A DNA stretch of 64,000 bases from Streptomyces sp. NBC_01298 (GCF_035978755.1 NZ_CP108414.1:6014001-6078000), one strand, 5' to 3'. Positions 1 to 8,850 are shown, numbered from the stretch's first letter. Made by a program: numbers and translations. The notes: generated from the letters alone by a model not told the origin.

Positions 1-295
1 CCTCGGGGTTCTCACAGGTGTCCGCGGGTGCCTGCGGAGCGACGGCCATCCTGGCCGGTTCGCGCACCAGTGAGGAGCCCCCCGGGCCGCCCGGGGCCGC
101 CTGGGCCAGGGGCAGCAGCACGGCGGCGGCCGTCAGCGCGCAGGCCGCGGCCATCGCACCGACCCCGCCCCAGCCGCGCAGCCGGCGCGTCAGCCGCCGC
201 AGGCCGCGTACGTCCGCGCCCTCGGCGGAGGCCTCCGCAGAGGCCTCCGCGGCGCCCTCGGAGCCCATGACCGCGTGCTTCACCCGTCCCGGCAT
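1..295 (-). CDS. glnH: Probable GlnH-like extracytoplasmic binding protein, N-terminal part only
   Basis: Only the first 98 residues are in the window; the gene runs off the left edge. The ATG start follows AGGTGAGAG and lies 5 nt after the stop of the upstream membrane protein, so the two should be co-translated. Residues 1-30 are a hydrophilic A/E/G-rich stretch, residues 33-42 are arginine-rich, and residues 46-66 form a hydrophobic export segment with an AQA-like cleavage region. No lipobox cysteine is visible near it. The substrate-binding domain itself lies outside the window. The name rests on gene order: in mycobacteria a four-helix membrane protein (GlnX) is followed by the binding protein GlnH and the kinase PknG, which together sense amino acids. 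It could be another secreted protein. Confidence 0.5.
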   Translation of the reverse strand, partial: MPGRVKHAVMGSEGAAEASAEASAEGADVRGLRRLTRRLRGWGGVGAMAAACALTAAAVLLPLAQAAPGGPGGSSLVREPARMAVAPQAPADTCENPE

Positions 296-300
296 CGCTC

Positions 301-1707
301 TCACCTGTACTCCGAAAGCCTGCGCCCGATGCCGAGCAGGGCGGCCACCGCGCCGACGACCGCCAGGGCCGCCGTACCTGTCACCAAACCGTCGAGCGCC
401 CCGAGCCCGTCCCGCGCCGCCCGGGTGAACTCGTGCTGCTCGTGGACCACGGCCTCCTCCAGCGAGGCGTCCACCGTGTCGAAGGCGGTTCCCGTGGGCT
501 TCGGATGGTCCTTGTCGCCGATGACCTGCCCGACGGCGCCCTGGTAGTCGCCCATCAAGTCGGTCGCCCGGGCCGCCGCGTGGAGTCCCTTCCACTGCCG
601 TACGCCCTCCGCGGCGCGGGCCACCGGTTCGCGGCCGGCCGCGTCGTCGGCCAGCTTCGCCGCCAACGCCAGGCCCGCGTCCAGGTCCTTCATGTCGTTC
701 GCGTAGTCCACGTCGTACTTGTCGGACTTCTTGTCCTCGGCCAGTACGGCGCCGCGCGAGACCAGGGTCAGGTTCTCGTTGGCCCGCGCCTGGAGCGAGG
801 CGATCCGCGCGTCGTTGAGCACCTTGAGCGACTCCTGCCCGTCCGTGCGGGCCTCGCTCAGTCCCGACCGGGCGACCGTGTGCCCGGCGGCCAGCCACAG
901 CAGCAGCACCAGCGAGGCGGTGGTCGCGGCGACGAGCCCGTGGTTGAAGACGCGGTTCGTGCGGCGGTAGTTGCGCCGCTGGACCACGACCAGGGCGGCG
1001 AGGGCGAGCAGACCCGCCCCGAGCGAGCCCAGGGGCAGTGCGCGGGCCTCGTCGTAGTCCGTGTAGAGCCGGCCGGTCTCCGCCTCGTAGAGCCGCTGCG
1101 CGGCGGGCAGCAACTGGGTGCTCATCTGCTCGTTCGCGTACCGGAGGTAGGCGCCGCCGAGCGGCAGGCCCTGCTTGTTGGTGGCCCGGGCCTGCTCGAT
1201 CAGCCCGGCGTAGCGGGGGAGCTGCTCGCTCAGCAGGGTGATCTGCTTGCGGGAGTCCTCGCCGGCCGTGGTGCTGGCGGCCGCGTTCACCAGCAGCCGG
1301 GACGCGTTGGCTATGTCCTTCTCGTACCGGCTGCGGACCTCGCGGGGCTCCTGGCCGAGCGCGAGGAAACCGCTGGAGGAGGCGGTGTCGGCGTCCGCGA
1401 GGGAGCGGTAGATGCTCGCCGCGTCGGCGCTCAGGGGCTGGCTGCGGCCCACGACGTCGTCGGCGGCGGCGACCCGGCCGGAGATCTCCCAGCCGGCCAC
1501 CGCGCCGAACAGCAGGACCAGTGCGGCCAGGGCCGCCCCGATGATCCGCAGCCGGCCGGGCTCGGTGGTGGCGGCCGCGCGCAGCCGCTCCACGCCCTCG
1601 GCCCAGGCGGTGCCCCGCCGGGGCAGCCCGTCGGGCGGCGGCGCCGGCGGCCCGGAGGACGCCGGGACGACGCCGCCGGGCGCGGGCGCGCGTGATGTGA
1701 TGGCCAC
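301..1707 (-). CDS. glnX: GlnX-like four-helix membrane sensor protein
   Basis: A 468-residue integral membrane protein with a GTG start behind GAGGGGGAGG. After a proline-rich cytoplasmic N-terminus there are hydrophobic segments near residues 54-74, 224-242, 257-275 and 434-460. They enclose two helical, Ala/Glu/Asp-rich loops (about 75-222 and 276-433) that would face outside, like a duplicated sensor domain. There is no kinase, HAMP or cyclase domain, so it must pass its signal through another protein. Length and topology match GlnX, which in mycobacteria links periplasmic GlnH to the cytoplasmic kinase PknG for aspartate/glutamate sensing. The next gene downstream is exported, as expected for GlnH. 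The kinase would lie left of the window. Confidence 0.6.
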   Translation of the reverse strand: MAITSRAPAPGGVVPASSGPPAPPPDGLPRRGTAWAEGVERLRAAATTEPGRLRIIGAALAALVLLFGAVAGWEISGRVAAADDVVGRSQPLSADAASIYRSLADADTASSSGFLALGQEPREVRSRYEKDIANASRLLVNAAASTTAGEDSRKQITLLSEQLPRYAGLIEQARATNKQGLPLGGAYLRYANEQMSTQLLPAAQRLYEAETGRLYTDYDEARALPLGSLGAGLLALAALVVVQRRNYRRTNRVFNHGLVAATTASLVLLLWLAAGHTVARSGLSEARTDGQESLKVLNDARIASLQARANENLTLVSRGAVLAEDKKSDKYDVDYANDMKDLDAGLALAAKLADDAAGREPVARAAEGVRQWKGLHAAARATDLMGDYQGAVGQVIGDKDHPKPTGTAFDTVDASLEEAVVHEQHEFTRAARDGLGALDGLVTGTAALAVVGAVAALLGIGRRLSEYR

Positions 1708-1903
1708 CCTGACCTCCCCCTCGGTCCTTCGTGCTTCGCAGCAGTATGGCCTTAGTGGCGGTCCTCCACAGCACCCGGTCCGGGATCAGGCACGATCCGC
1801 CCCGATCCGTCCCCGGTCCTGCCCCGGCCGGTCCCCCCGTCCGCTCCGCCCCTTCACCGTCAGTACGCCCTGCGGCCCGTGATGGTTCCGGATCGGGCGC
1901 GGT

Positions 1904-2929
1904 TCATCCGAAATGGGCACGGAGCTTCCCGTAGGCCTCGGGTCCGGGGCCCAGGGCGTCCAGGCCCAGCAGGCCGGCGCCCAGTACCGGCGGGGCCGTC
2001 ACCACCGACACCCGGGCGTGCGGCGCCCGTTCGGCCAGCAGGGCCTCCACCCGGCCGTTCAGCTGCGGGTGCCGGGCGGCCAGTACGCTGCCGCCGAGCA
2101 GGACGGGCGCCGGCGCGTCCAGCAGTCCGAGCCGCTCCAGTGCCACCGAGGCCAGGGCCGCGACCTCCTCGGCCTGTCGCTCGACGAGCGCCGCGGCGAC
2201 CGGGTCGCCGGCCGCGGCCACCGCGAACAGCACCGGCACCAGCTCGTGCATCCGTACGGCGTCGACGGCGCCCAGGTGCAGCGCCTCGATCAGCGCGTAC
2301 ATGGAATCCAGCCCGAAGTGCCCCGGCAGGGCCGCCGCGAGCCCGGTGGGGCCGCCGCGCCCGTCCTCGGCGCGGGCCGCCCACCACATGGCCTCGGCGG
2401 CCAGTCCGCCGCCGCCGCCCCAGTCGCCGGAGATCTGCCCGAGCGCCGGGAACCGGGCCGTGCGCCCGTCGGGGAGCATGCCCACGCAGTTGATGCCCGC
2501 GCCGCACACCACGGCGACCCCGCGCGGGCCCCCGGCGTCCTCGCCGAGTCCCGCCCGCAGGATCGCGAAGGTGTCGTTGCGGACCTCGGTGTCCGTGCCC
2601 CAGCCGCGCGCGCCGATGGCCCGCGCGAGCTGGGCCTCCTCCACGGGGAGGTCCGCGTTGGCCAGACAGGCCGAGACCCGGTCGGCGTACGGGGCTCCGG
2701 CCGCGGGCGCCGGCAGCCCGGCGGCCGCGGCCGCCTCGGCGACGGCCTGCCCGAGGACGTCCACCGCCTGCTCGATCCCGACGCGCGGGGGCTGGAAGCC
2801 GCCCGCGCGCCCGGTGCCCAGCACCCGGCCGTCCGCGGCGATCAGCGCCACGTCCGTCTTGCTGTTGCCCGCGTCGACGGCGAGGACGGCCGCGGCCGCC
2901 GGCGGGGGAACGGGCCGGCTCACGCCCAT
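1904..2929 (-). CDS. csnK: CsnK, BadF/BadG-type amino-sugar kinase
   Basis: A 341-residue ATP-dependent sugar kinase of the BadF/BadG/BcrA/BcrD fold (N-acetylglucosamine kinase-like). The N-terminal phosphate loop reads DAGNSKTD at about residues 19-26, a second glycine-rich motif is VCGAGINC and a third is LGGSVLA, the ASKHA arrangement. Expected role: phosphorylating glucosamine released from imported chitosan oligosaccharides. The ATG start overlaps the end of csnH by 10 nt, so translation is coupled. It is the last gene of the six-gene csn operon. I saw no strong hairpin in the 196 bp before the next gene, so readthrough towards the glnX-like gene is possible. An N-acetylglucosamine substrate cannot be excluded from sequence alone. 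Confidence 0.8.
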   Translation of the reverse strand: MGVSRPVPPPAAAAVLAVDAGNSKTDVALIAADGRVLGTGRAGGFQPPRVGIEQAVDVLGQAVAEAAAAAGLPAPAAGAPYADRVSACLANADLPVEEAQLARAIGARGWGTDTEVRNDTFAILRAGLGEDAGGPRGVAVVCGAGINCVGMLPDGRTARFPALGQISGDWGGGGGLAAEAMWWAARAEDGRGGPTGLAAALPGHFGLDSMYALIEALHLGAVDAVRMHELVPVLFAVAAAGDPVAAALVERQAEEVAALASVALERLGLLDAPAPVLLGGSVLAARHPQLNGRVEALLAERAPHARVSVVTAPPVLGAGLLGLDALGPGPEAYGKLRAHFG

Positions 2930-4185
2930 GCCAGGTGCTCCTTGTTGTGCGCGAGGAGGCGGTCCGTCAGCCCCTCGGCGAGGTCGAACTGGCCCACCAG
3001 CGGGTGGGCCAGCAGCGCCTTGAAGACCCGCTCGCGGCCGCCCCGCAGCGCCGCGTCCAGCGCGAGGTCCTCGTACGCCGTGACGTGGGCGATGAGCCCC
3101 GCGTACAGCGGGTCCAGCCGGGGCACGGCCAGCGGCGACGGTCCCGTGCGGTCCACCCGTGCCTGCACCTCGACGACGGCGTCGTCCGGGAGGAACGGCA
3201 GGGTGCCGTTGTTCAGCGTGTTGACCACCTGTACGGCGCTGCCGCCGTCGCCCAGCAGGGAGGCGGCCAGGTCCACGGCGGCCTCCGAGTAGAAGGCGCC
3301 GCCCCGCTTGGCGAGCAGTTCCGGCTTCTCGTCCAGCGCGGGATCCCCGTACAGGCCGAGCAGTTCCTTCTCCATCGCGGCGACCTCGGCGGCCCGCGAG
3401 GGCTTGGTGCCGAGCTCCCGGACCACCTCGTCGTGCGCGTAGAAGTAGCGCAGGTAGTACGAGGGAACCACCCCGAGCCGGTCCAGTACCGCGCGCGGCA
3501 GGTGCAGATCGTCGGCGATGGCCTGGCCGTGCCGGGCGAGGAGCTGCGGCAGCAGGTTCTCGCCCTCCGGGCCGCCCTTGCGCACCCCCAGCTCCCAGGT
3601 GAGGTGGTTGAGGCCCACGTGGTCGAGGTGGATGTCGGCCGGCGTCAGGTCCAGCATCGCGGCGAACCTGCGCTGGAAACCGATGGCCACGTTGCACAGC
3701 CCGACCGCCTTGTGCCCGGCCTGGAGCAAAGCGCGGGTGACGATCCCGACCGGGTTGGTGAAGTCGATGATCCAGGCGTCCGGGTTGGAGCGACGGACCC
3801 GCTCGGCGATGTCGAGGACCACCGGGACCGTGCGCAGCGCCTTGGCGAGACCGCCCGCTCCGGTGGTCTCCTGGCCGACGCAGCCGCACTCCAGCGGCCA
3901 GGTCTCGTCCTGGAGCCGGGCCGCCTGCCCGCCGATGCGCAGCTGCAGCAGGACCGCGTCCGCGTCGGCGACGCCCGCGTCGAGGTCGGAGGTGGTGGTG
4001 ATGAGGCCCGGGTGCCCCTGCTTGGCGAAGATCCGCCGGGCCAGTCCGCCGATCAGCTCCAGCCGCTCGGCGGCCGGGTCGATCAGCACCAGCTCGCTGA
4101 TGGGCAGGGTGTCGCGCAGCCGGGCGAACCCGTCGATCAGCTCGGGGGTGTAGGTGGAACCGCCGCCCACCACTGCGAGTTTCAT
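2920..4185 (-). CDS. csnH: CsnH, GH4 family glycosidase (6-phospho-beta-glucosidase-like)
   Basis: A 421-residue NAD- and metal-dependent glycoside hydrolase of family GH4. The N-terminus has the dinucleotide loop VGGGSTYTP (residues 6-14). NPVG is at 144-147. The metal ligands expected in GH4 are present as C164 (GLCN) and H194 (GLNHLTW). GH4 enzymes cleave by oxidation-elimination at C3, often on 6-phosphorylated sugars. In the S. lividans/S. coelicolor csn operon this member is assigned to cytoplasmic cleavage of chitosan oligosaccharides. The ATG start lies 5 nt after the csnG stop. The csnK start lies inside its last codons. Whether the substrate is phosphorylated cannot be told here. 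Confidence 0.83.
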   Translation of the reverse strand: MKLAVVGGGSTYTPELIDGFARLRDTLPISELVLIDPAAERLELIGGLARRIFAKQGHPGLITTTSDLDAGVADADAVLLQLRIGGQAARLQDETWPLECGCVGQETTGAGGLAKALRTVPVVLDIAERVRRSNPDAWIIDFTNPVGIVTRALLQAGHKAVGLCNVAIGFQRRFAAMLDLTPADIHLDHVGLNHLTWELGVRKGGPEGENLLPQLLARHGQAIADDLHLPRAVLDRLGVVPSYYLRYFYAHDEVVRELGTKPSRAAEVAAMEKELLGLYGDPALDEKPELLAKRGGAFYSEAAVDLAASLLGDGGSAVQVVNTLNNGTLPFLPDDAVVEVQARVDRTGPSPLAVPRLDPLYAGLIAHVTAYEDLALDAALRGGRERVFKALLAHPLVGQFDLAEGLTDRLLAHNKEHLAWA

Positions 4186-4190
4186 GATGA

Positions 4191-5108
4191 CTAGCCTTTC
4201 ACTCCGGTCAGGGTGACGCCTTCGACGAACGCCTTCTGGGCGAAGAAGAAGAGGACGATCACCGGGGCCATGACCAGCACGGTTGCCGCCATGGTGAGGT
4301 TCCAGTTGGTGTGGTGGGCGCCCTTGAAGGACTCCAGTCCGTAACTGAGGGTCCAGGCCGCCGGATTGTCGGAGGCGTAGATCTGCGGGCCGAAGTAGTC
4401 GTTCCAGGCGGCGAAGAACTGGAACAGCGCGACCGCCGCGATGCCGGGCTTCGCCATCGGCAGGACCACCCGCAGCAGGGTGCGCAGCTCGCCGCAGCCG
4501 TCCACCTTCGCCGCGTCCAGGTACTCGTCGGGGATCGTCAGCAGGAACTGGCGCAGCAGGAAGATGGAGAAGGCGTCGCCGAAGGCCATCGGGATGATCA
4601 GCGGCCACAGGGTGCCGGAGAGGTCCAGCTGCTTGGCCCAGAAGAGGTACATCGGGATGACGACCACCTGGGGCGGCAGCATCATCATCGCGATGACCAG
4701 CATCAGGGACAGCCGCCGGCCGCGGAAGCGGAACTTGGCGAGCGCGTAGGCGACGGGCACCGAGGAGACCACGGTCAGCAGGGTGCCGAGGCCCGCGTAC
4801 AGCAGGGTGTTGCGCCACCAGGTCAGGAAGCCTGGGGTGTCCCACACCTTCGCGTAGTTGCCCCAGTCCCATTGGTGCGGCCACAGGTCGCGCGTCAGCG
4901 CCTGCTGGTCGCTCATCACCGAGGTCAGGAAGAGGAACACGAAGGGGAGGACGAAGAAGAGCGCCGCGGCGACGCCGAGGGAGTGCACGGCCACCCAGTG
5001 CAGGGCGGCCCGGCGGCGCGCGGTGCGCACGGCCCGCGCGGAGTCCGGCGTACCGGGCGCGGCGGGACGCGGAGTCGGCCGCGCGCCGCGGGTGATGGTC
5101 TGGCTCAT
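4191..5108 (-). CDS. csnG: CsnG, ABC sugar transporter permease (MalG type)
   Basis: A 305-residue inner-membrane permease of the binding-protein-dependent (MalG) family with about six transmembrane helices. The EAA loop that contacts the ATPase is visible as EYLDAAKVDGCGELRTL in the second half. The MalG-type C-terminus EGVTLTGVKG is present. It overlaps csnF by 4 nt (ATGA), so the two permeases should be made in equal amounts. No ATPase gene is in the cluster; Streptomyces carbohydrate importers of this kind normally share the ATPase MsiK. Expected cargo: glucosamine oligosaccharides. Confidence 0.85.
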   Translation of the reverse strand: MSQTITRGARPTPRPAAPGTPDSARAVRTARRRAALHWVAVHSLGVAAALFFVLPFVFLFLTSVMSDQQALTRDLWPHQWDWGNYAKVWDTPGFLTWWRNTLLYAGLGTLLTVVSSVPVAYALAKFRFRGRRLSLMLVIAMMMLPPQVVVIPMYLFWAKQLDLSGTLWPLIIPMAFGDAFSIFLLRQFLLTIPDEYLDAAKVDGCGELRTLLRVVLPMAKPGIAAVALFQFFAAWNDYFGPQIYASDNPAAWTLSYGLESFKGAHHTNWNLTMAATVLVMAPVIVLFFFAQKAFVEGVTLTGVKG

Positions 5109-6064
5109 GATTCTCGGTCACCTGCCTCGATCAGCCCGCCGCGCCGCCGCATGAGCAGCGCGGTGAAGGCCATGGAGAGGGCGAACAGCACCAGGGCGAC
5201 CACGCAGGCGGTGCCGTAGTCGAAGCGCTGGAAGCCGACGTTGTAGATGACCTGGGGGAGGGTCAGGGTGGACTTGTCGGGGTACCCGGGCTCGAACTGC
5301 TGGCCCGAGCCGCCCATCACGCCGGACGCCACCTTCCCCGCCACCAGGGGCTGCGTGTAGTACTGCATCGCCTGGATGACCCCGGTGACCACCGCGAACA
5401 GGATGATCGGGGAGATGTTCGGCAGGGTGATGTGGCGGAAGCGCGCCAGGGGCCCGGCCCCGTCCAGCTCGGCGGCCTCGTACTGCTCGCGCGGTACGTC
5501 GAGCAGCGCGGCCATGAAGATGACCATCAGGTCGCCGACCCCCCACACCGCGAGCGCGGTCAGCGCGGGCTTGGACCAGGCGGGGTCCGTGAACCAGCCG
5601 GGCGTGGGCAGTCCGACCGCGTCCAGCAGGGTGTTCACCGGGCCGGTGCCCGGGTTGAGCAGGAAGACGAAGGCGAGGGTCGCCGCCACCGGAGGGGCCA
5701 GGTAGGGCAGGTAGAACAGGGTGCGGAAGACGCCCGTACCCATCTTGATCTTGGTGATGAGCAGTCCGATGCCGAGCCCGAAGGCGACCCGGCAGGCGAC
5801 CATGACCACGACCAGCCACAGGGTGTTGCGCATGGCCGGCCAGAACATCGGCAGGTCGGAGAAGACGTAGGTCCAGTTGTCCAGCCCGTTGAAGACGGGC
5901 GGGCGGAAGCCGTCGTACTTGGTGAAGGAGAAGTAGACGGTGGAGACGAGCGGGTAGGCGAAGAAGACGCCGAACCCGATCAGCCAGGGCGACATGAAGG
6001 CCGCCGTGCGCAGCGCCGACCTGCGGCGCCTGCCGCGCAGTTCGGGGGAGTAGGTGCCGGCCAT
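5105..6064 (-). CDS. csnF: CsnF, ABC sugar transporter permease (MalF type)
   Basis: A 319-residue permease, partner of CsnG. A basic N-terminus (RGRRRRSALR) precedes six predicted helices starting near residue 22. The EAA loop reads EQYEAAELDGAGPLARFRH. It is 4 nt downstream of the binding-protein gene and overlaps the next gene by 4 nt, so csnE-csnF-csnG is one tightly coupled transporter unit. Family knowledge says MalF/MalG-type permeases form a heterodimer with two ATPase subunits, here probably the shared MsiK encoded elsewhere. Confidence 0.85.
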   Translation of the reverse strand: MAGTYSPELRGRRRRSALRTAAFMSPWLIGFGVFFAYPLVSTVYFSFTKYDGFRPPVFNGLDNWTYVFSDLPMFWPAMRNTLWLVVVMVACRVAFGLGIGLLITKIKMGTGVFRTLFYLPYLAPPVAATLAFVFLLNPGTGPVNTLLDAVGLPTPGWFTDPAWSKPALTALAVWGVGDLMVIFMAALLDVPREQYEAAELDGAGPLARFRHITLPNISPIILFAVVTGVIQAMQYYTQPLVAGKVASGVMGGSGQQFEPGYPDKSTLTLPQVIYNVGFQRFDYGTACVVALVLFALSMAFTALLMRRRGGLIEAGDRES

Positions 6065-6068
6065 CGGG

Positions 6069-7403
6069 CTACTTGGCCTTCGCGATGTCCGTGTCGACCT
6101 GCTGGTCGGTCTTGGCGAGACCCGCCGCGAGGTCCGTGACCTCGCCCTTCTCGACCGCGTACGCGAAGTCGGTGAAGGTCAGCTGGTAGGTGCCGCCATC
6201 GGCCTGCGCGGGGGTCGTGGTCGACTTCGGGTGCTTGGCGATGTCGATGAAGGTCTTGAACTCCGGGGTGACCTGGAGCTTGGGGGAGTCCAGGGCGGCC
6301 AGCGTGGAGGGCACGTTGTGGATGGCGTTGGCGAACTCCACGACCGCCTCGGTGTCGGTCGTCATGTACTTCGTCAGTTCCCAGGCGGCGTTCTGCTTCT
6401 TGCTGCCCGCGGAGATGCCCATGATCGTGCCGGCGAGGTAGCCCTTGCCGTACTCGGCGATCCGGTCGTCGGGGACGGGCATCGGCGCGGTGGCGATCTC
6501 GAACTTCACCCCGGCCTCCTTCGCCATCGCGGCCCGCCACTCGCCGTCGATCTGCATGGCCACCAGGCCCAGGTGGAAGGGGTGCTCGGCGCTCCACTCG
6601 TCGCCGAAGGTGGTGCGGAACCTCTCCAGCTTCTCGTACCCGCCGAGCTTCGCGACCAGGTCCTTCTGCGCCGTCAGCATCTGCGCGAAGCCGGGGTCCT
6701 TGGCCAGGTTGGACTTGCCGGAGGCGTCGAAGTACGCCGGGCTCCACATCGCGGCCAGGCGCTGGGGGGCGGTCTCGTAGCCGTGGTAGGTGGGCATGAT
6801 GCCGAGCTGCTCGTACGAATCGCCCTTGGGCACCGTCAGCTTCTGCGCGGCGGCCACGAACTGGCTCCACGTCTTGGGGGGTTCGGTGATCCCGGCGGCG
6901 TCGAAGGCGGTCTTGTTGTAGACGAGGCCGTACGCGTCGCTCAGGAGCGGCAGCGTGCACTGGTTGCCGTTGAACTGGGTGTACTCCAGCAGGGTTTTGG
7001 GGAAGACCTTCTCCTTCTCGACCCCGGACTTCTTCAGGAAGGGGTTCAGGTCGGCGAAGGCGCCGGTGTTGCAGAACTTGCCGACGCTGTCGGTGGTGAA
7101 GGAGGAGACCACGTCGGGGGCCTTCTCCCCGCCGGCGCGCAGCGCCTGGTTGATCTTGTCGTCCGTCATGTTGCCCGTGACGTTCACCTTGATGTTCGGG
7201 TGCGCCTTGGTGAACCGGGCGATGTTGTCCTCGATGGCCTTGATCTCGCTGGGGGCGGACCAGCCGTGCCAGAAGTTGAGGGTGACGTCCTTCTTCGGGT
7301 CGTCGGCGGCCGTGTTGGCGGTGGAGCCCGCACAGGCGGTGGCGAGTACGGATATCGCGGCGAGCGCGGTCGCGGCGACGGTGAGGCGGCGGATTCCGGG
7401 CAT
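6069..7403 (-). CDS. csnE: CsnE, sugar-binding lipoprotein of the chitosan-oligosaccharide importer
   Basis: A 444-residue solute-binding protein of the MalE/family 1 type. The N-terminus is a lipoprotein signal: basic MPGIRR, a hydrophobic stretch, then LATAC with the lipidated Cys near residue 24. The mature part opens with VTLNFWHGWS, typical of carbohydrate-binding lipoproteins, and the domain covers the whole rest. It is the receptor for the two permeases that follow. The start lies 118 nt after csnR, with only a weak GAGAG ribosome site. That gap contains short GC direct repeats (see 7404-7521). Confidence 0.85.
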   Translation of the reverse strand: MPGIRRLTVAATALAAISVLATACAGSTANTAADDPKKDVTLNFWHGWSAPSEIKAIEDNIARFTKAHPNIKVNVTGNMTDDKINQALRAGGEKAPDVVSSFTTDSVGKFCNTGAFADLNPFLKKSGVEKEKVFPKTLLEYTQFNGNQCTLPLLSDAYGLVYNKTAFDAAGITEPPKTWSQFVAAAQKLTVPKGDSYEQLGIMPTYHGYETAPQRLAAMWSPAYFDASGKSNLAKDPGFAQMLTAQKDLVAKLGGYEKLERFRTTFGDEWSAEHPFHLGLVAMQIDGEWRAAMAKEAGVKFEIATAPMPVPDDRIAEYGKGYLAGTIMGISAGSKKQNAAWELTKYMTTDTEAVVEFANAIHNVPSTLAALDSPKLQVTPEFKTFIDIAKHPKSTTTPAQADGGTYQLTFTDFAYAVEKGEVTDLAAGLAKTDQQVDTDIAKAK

Positions 7404-7521
7404 GGCGGAGTCACTCTCTGCGCGGGGGGACTTCCTGGAGGGGTGGGGAGGAGCCGTGTTGCGGGGAGGCGTGCCGTATTGCGGGGAGGTGCGGGTGGTG
7501 CGGTGCGGGTGGTGGTGCGGT
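7404..7521. repeat. csnR-csnE spacer with short direct repeats
   Basis: The spacer carries two copies of TTGCGGGGAGG (near 7458 and 7478) and reiterated GTGCGGGTGGT units up to the csnR stop. It is G-rich on the plus strand, so C-rich in the csn mRNA. It could be a transcript-processing site or simply slippage-prone DNA. No protein is encoded here. Confidence 0.5.
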
Positions 7522-8769
7522 TCAGCGGCGGGAGGTGTCGAAGACCTCGTCGCGGGTCGCGGCGAGGGCGCTCTCCAGCGCCCCGCGCAGCACGGGCCGT
7601 TCCCGTACCTCGCCGGTCACCAGCCGGGGCCGGGACGGGGCGAGGTCGGCGAGCTCGGCTTCGAGGAGTTCGCGCAGCGGCTCGCCGCCGGCGATGGTCA
7701 GCGCGCCGGAGAGGATCACGATCTCCGGGTCCAGCACGGCGACCAGCGAGGCGAGACCGGTGGCCAGCGCGGTGGCGTACTCGCGCAGGAGGTCCAGGTG
7801 GGCCCCCTCGGGCGCGGCGGCGGCCTGGGTGAGCAGCGCCGCCGCCGCTTCGACCATGGCCCCGGCCTCGGCCCCGTACACGGCGCCGTGCACCGAGCCG
7901 GCCCCGGCCGCGGCGGCCGGGGGCGCCTCGACGCCGAGCCGGGCCGCCATCGGGGGCAGTACCTGTACGCCGGCCAGTTCCTGGTAGCCGCCGGAGTTGA
8001 CCCGGGTGACCTGGCGGACCAGCGGGTGCCCGGCGACCGGCAGGAAACCGATCTCCCCGGCGCCGCCGGTCCAGCCGCGGTGCAGCCGGCCGCCGAGCAC
8101 GAGCGCGGCCCCGAGGCCCTCCTCGTTCCACAGCAGGACGAAGTCCTCGTGGCCGCGGGCGGCGCCGAGCCGCTGCTCGGCGACGGCGGCGAGGTTCACG
8201 TCGTTCTCGTACTCGACCGGCATCGGCAGGGCCGCGGCCAGCTCGTCGAGGAGCGTGGGGGACTGCCAGCCCGCCAGGTGGTCGGCGTAGCGCAGCACCC
8301 CGGTGCGGGGGTCGAAGGAGCCGGGGGTCGCGATGACCACCCGGTGGATGTCGGCGAGGTGCAGCCCGGCGTCCTTGACGGCCTCGCCGAGGGCGCGGGT
8401 GACCTGTTCGACCGGCCCGGTGCCCTCCGCGTACGGGAGCTCGTGGCTGCCGATCACCTCGCCGGCCAGGTCGGCCACGGAGGCGAGGATCCGCCCCGGG
8501 GTGACGTCGAGTCCGGCGACGTGGGCGGCCCGCGCGTTGACGGCGTAGAGCTGCGCGTTGGGGCCGGGGCGGCCAGTGGCGGTGCCGGTGGCGACGACGA
8601 GCCCGGCGGCCTCCAGGCGGGCCAGCAGCTGGGAGGCGGTGGGCTTCGAGAGGCCGGTGAGGTGCCCGATCCGGGTCCGGGACAGGGGACCGTGCGTCAG
8701 CAGCAGCTCTAGCGCGGCCCGGTCGTTCAGGGCGCGCAACAGGCTGGGCGTACCGGGGGTGGCGGGCAT
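7522..8769 (-). CDS. csnR: CsnR, ROK-family transcriptional repressor of chitosan use
   Basis: A 415-residue ROK-family regulator. Residues 8-62 form a winged helix-turn-helix (LSRTRIGHLTGLSKPTASQL is the core). The remainder is the ROK sugar-kinase-like domain used to sense a sugar ligand. It is the first gene of the operon and is co-directional with csnEFGHK. In S. lividans CsnR represses the chitosanase gene csnA and its own operon, and glucosamine oligosaccharides relieve repression. The palindrome at 8800-8818, 31 nt upstream of the ATG, fits autoregulation. The match of regulator, operator and the whole gene order makes this assignment firm. Confidence 0.88.
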   Translation of the reverse strand: MPATPGTPSLLRALNDRAALELLLTHGPLSRTRIGHLTGLSKPTASQLLARLEAAGLVVATGTATGRPGPNAQLYAVNARAAHVAGLDVTPGRILASVADLAGEVIGSHELPYAEGTGPVEQVTRALGEAVKDAGLHLADIHRVVIATPGSFDPRTGVLRYADHLAGWQSPTLLDELAAALPMPVEYENDVNLAAVAEQRLGAARGHEDFVLLWNEEGLGAALVLGGRLHRGWTGGAGEIGFLPVAGHPLVRQVTRVNSGGYQELAGVQVLPPMAARLGVEAPPAAAAGAGSVHGAVYGAEAGAMVEAAAALLTQAAAAPEGAHLDLLREYATALATGLASLVAVLDPEIVILSGALTIAGGEPLRELLEAELADLAPSRPRLVTGEVRERPVLRGALESALAATRDEVFDTSRR

Positions 8770-8799
8770 GGGGTGACTTCTCTCTCACCGGGGTGAACT

Positions 8800-8818
8800 G
8801 TTAGGTAAGTTTCCTATT
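8800..8818. promoter_or_regulatory. CsnR operator (CsnR box)
   Basis: GTTAGGTAAGTTTCCTATT is an imperfect dyad centred on one G: arms TAGGTAA and TTTCCTA differ at one position. It resembles the TTAGGAAA/TTTCCTAA palindrome known for CsnR sites. It sits directly upstream of csnR, where a bound repressor would block transcription of the whole csn operon. Confidence 0.75.
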
Positions 8819-8850
8819 CGTGGGTCGCTCGTGTCAATGGCACTGCGTAC

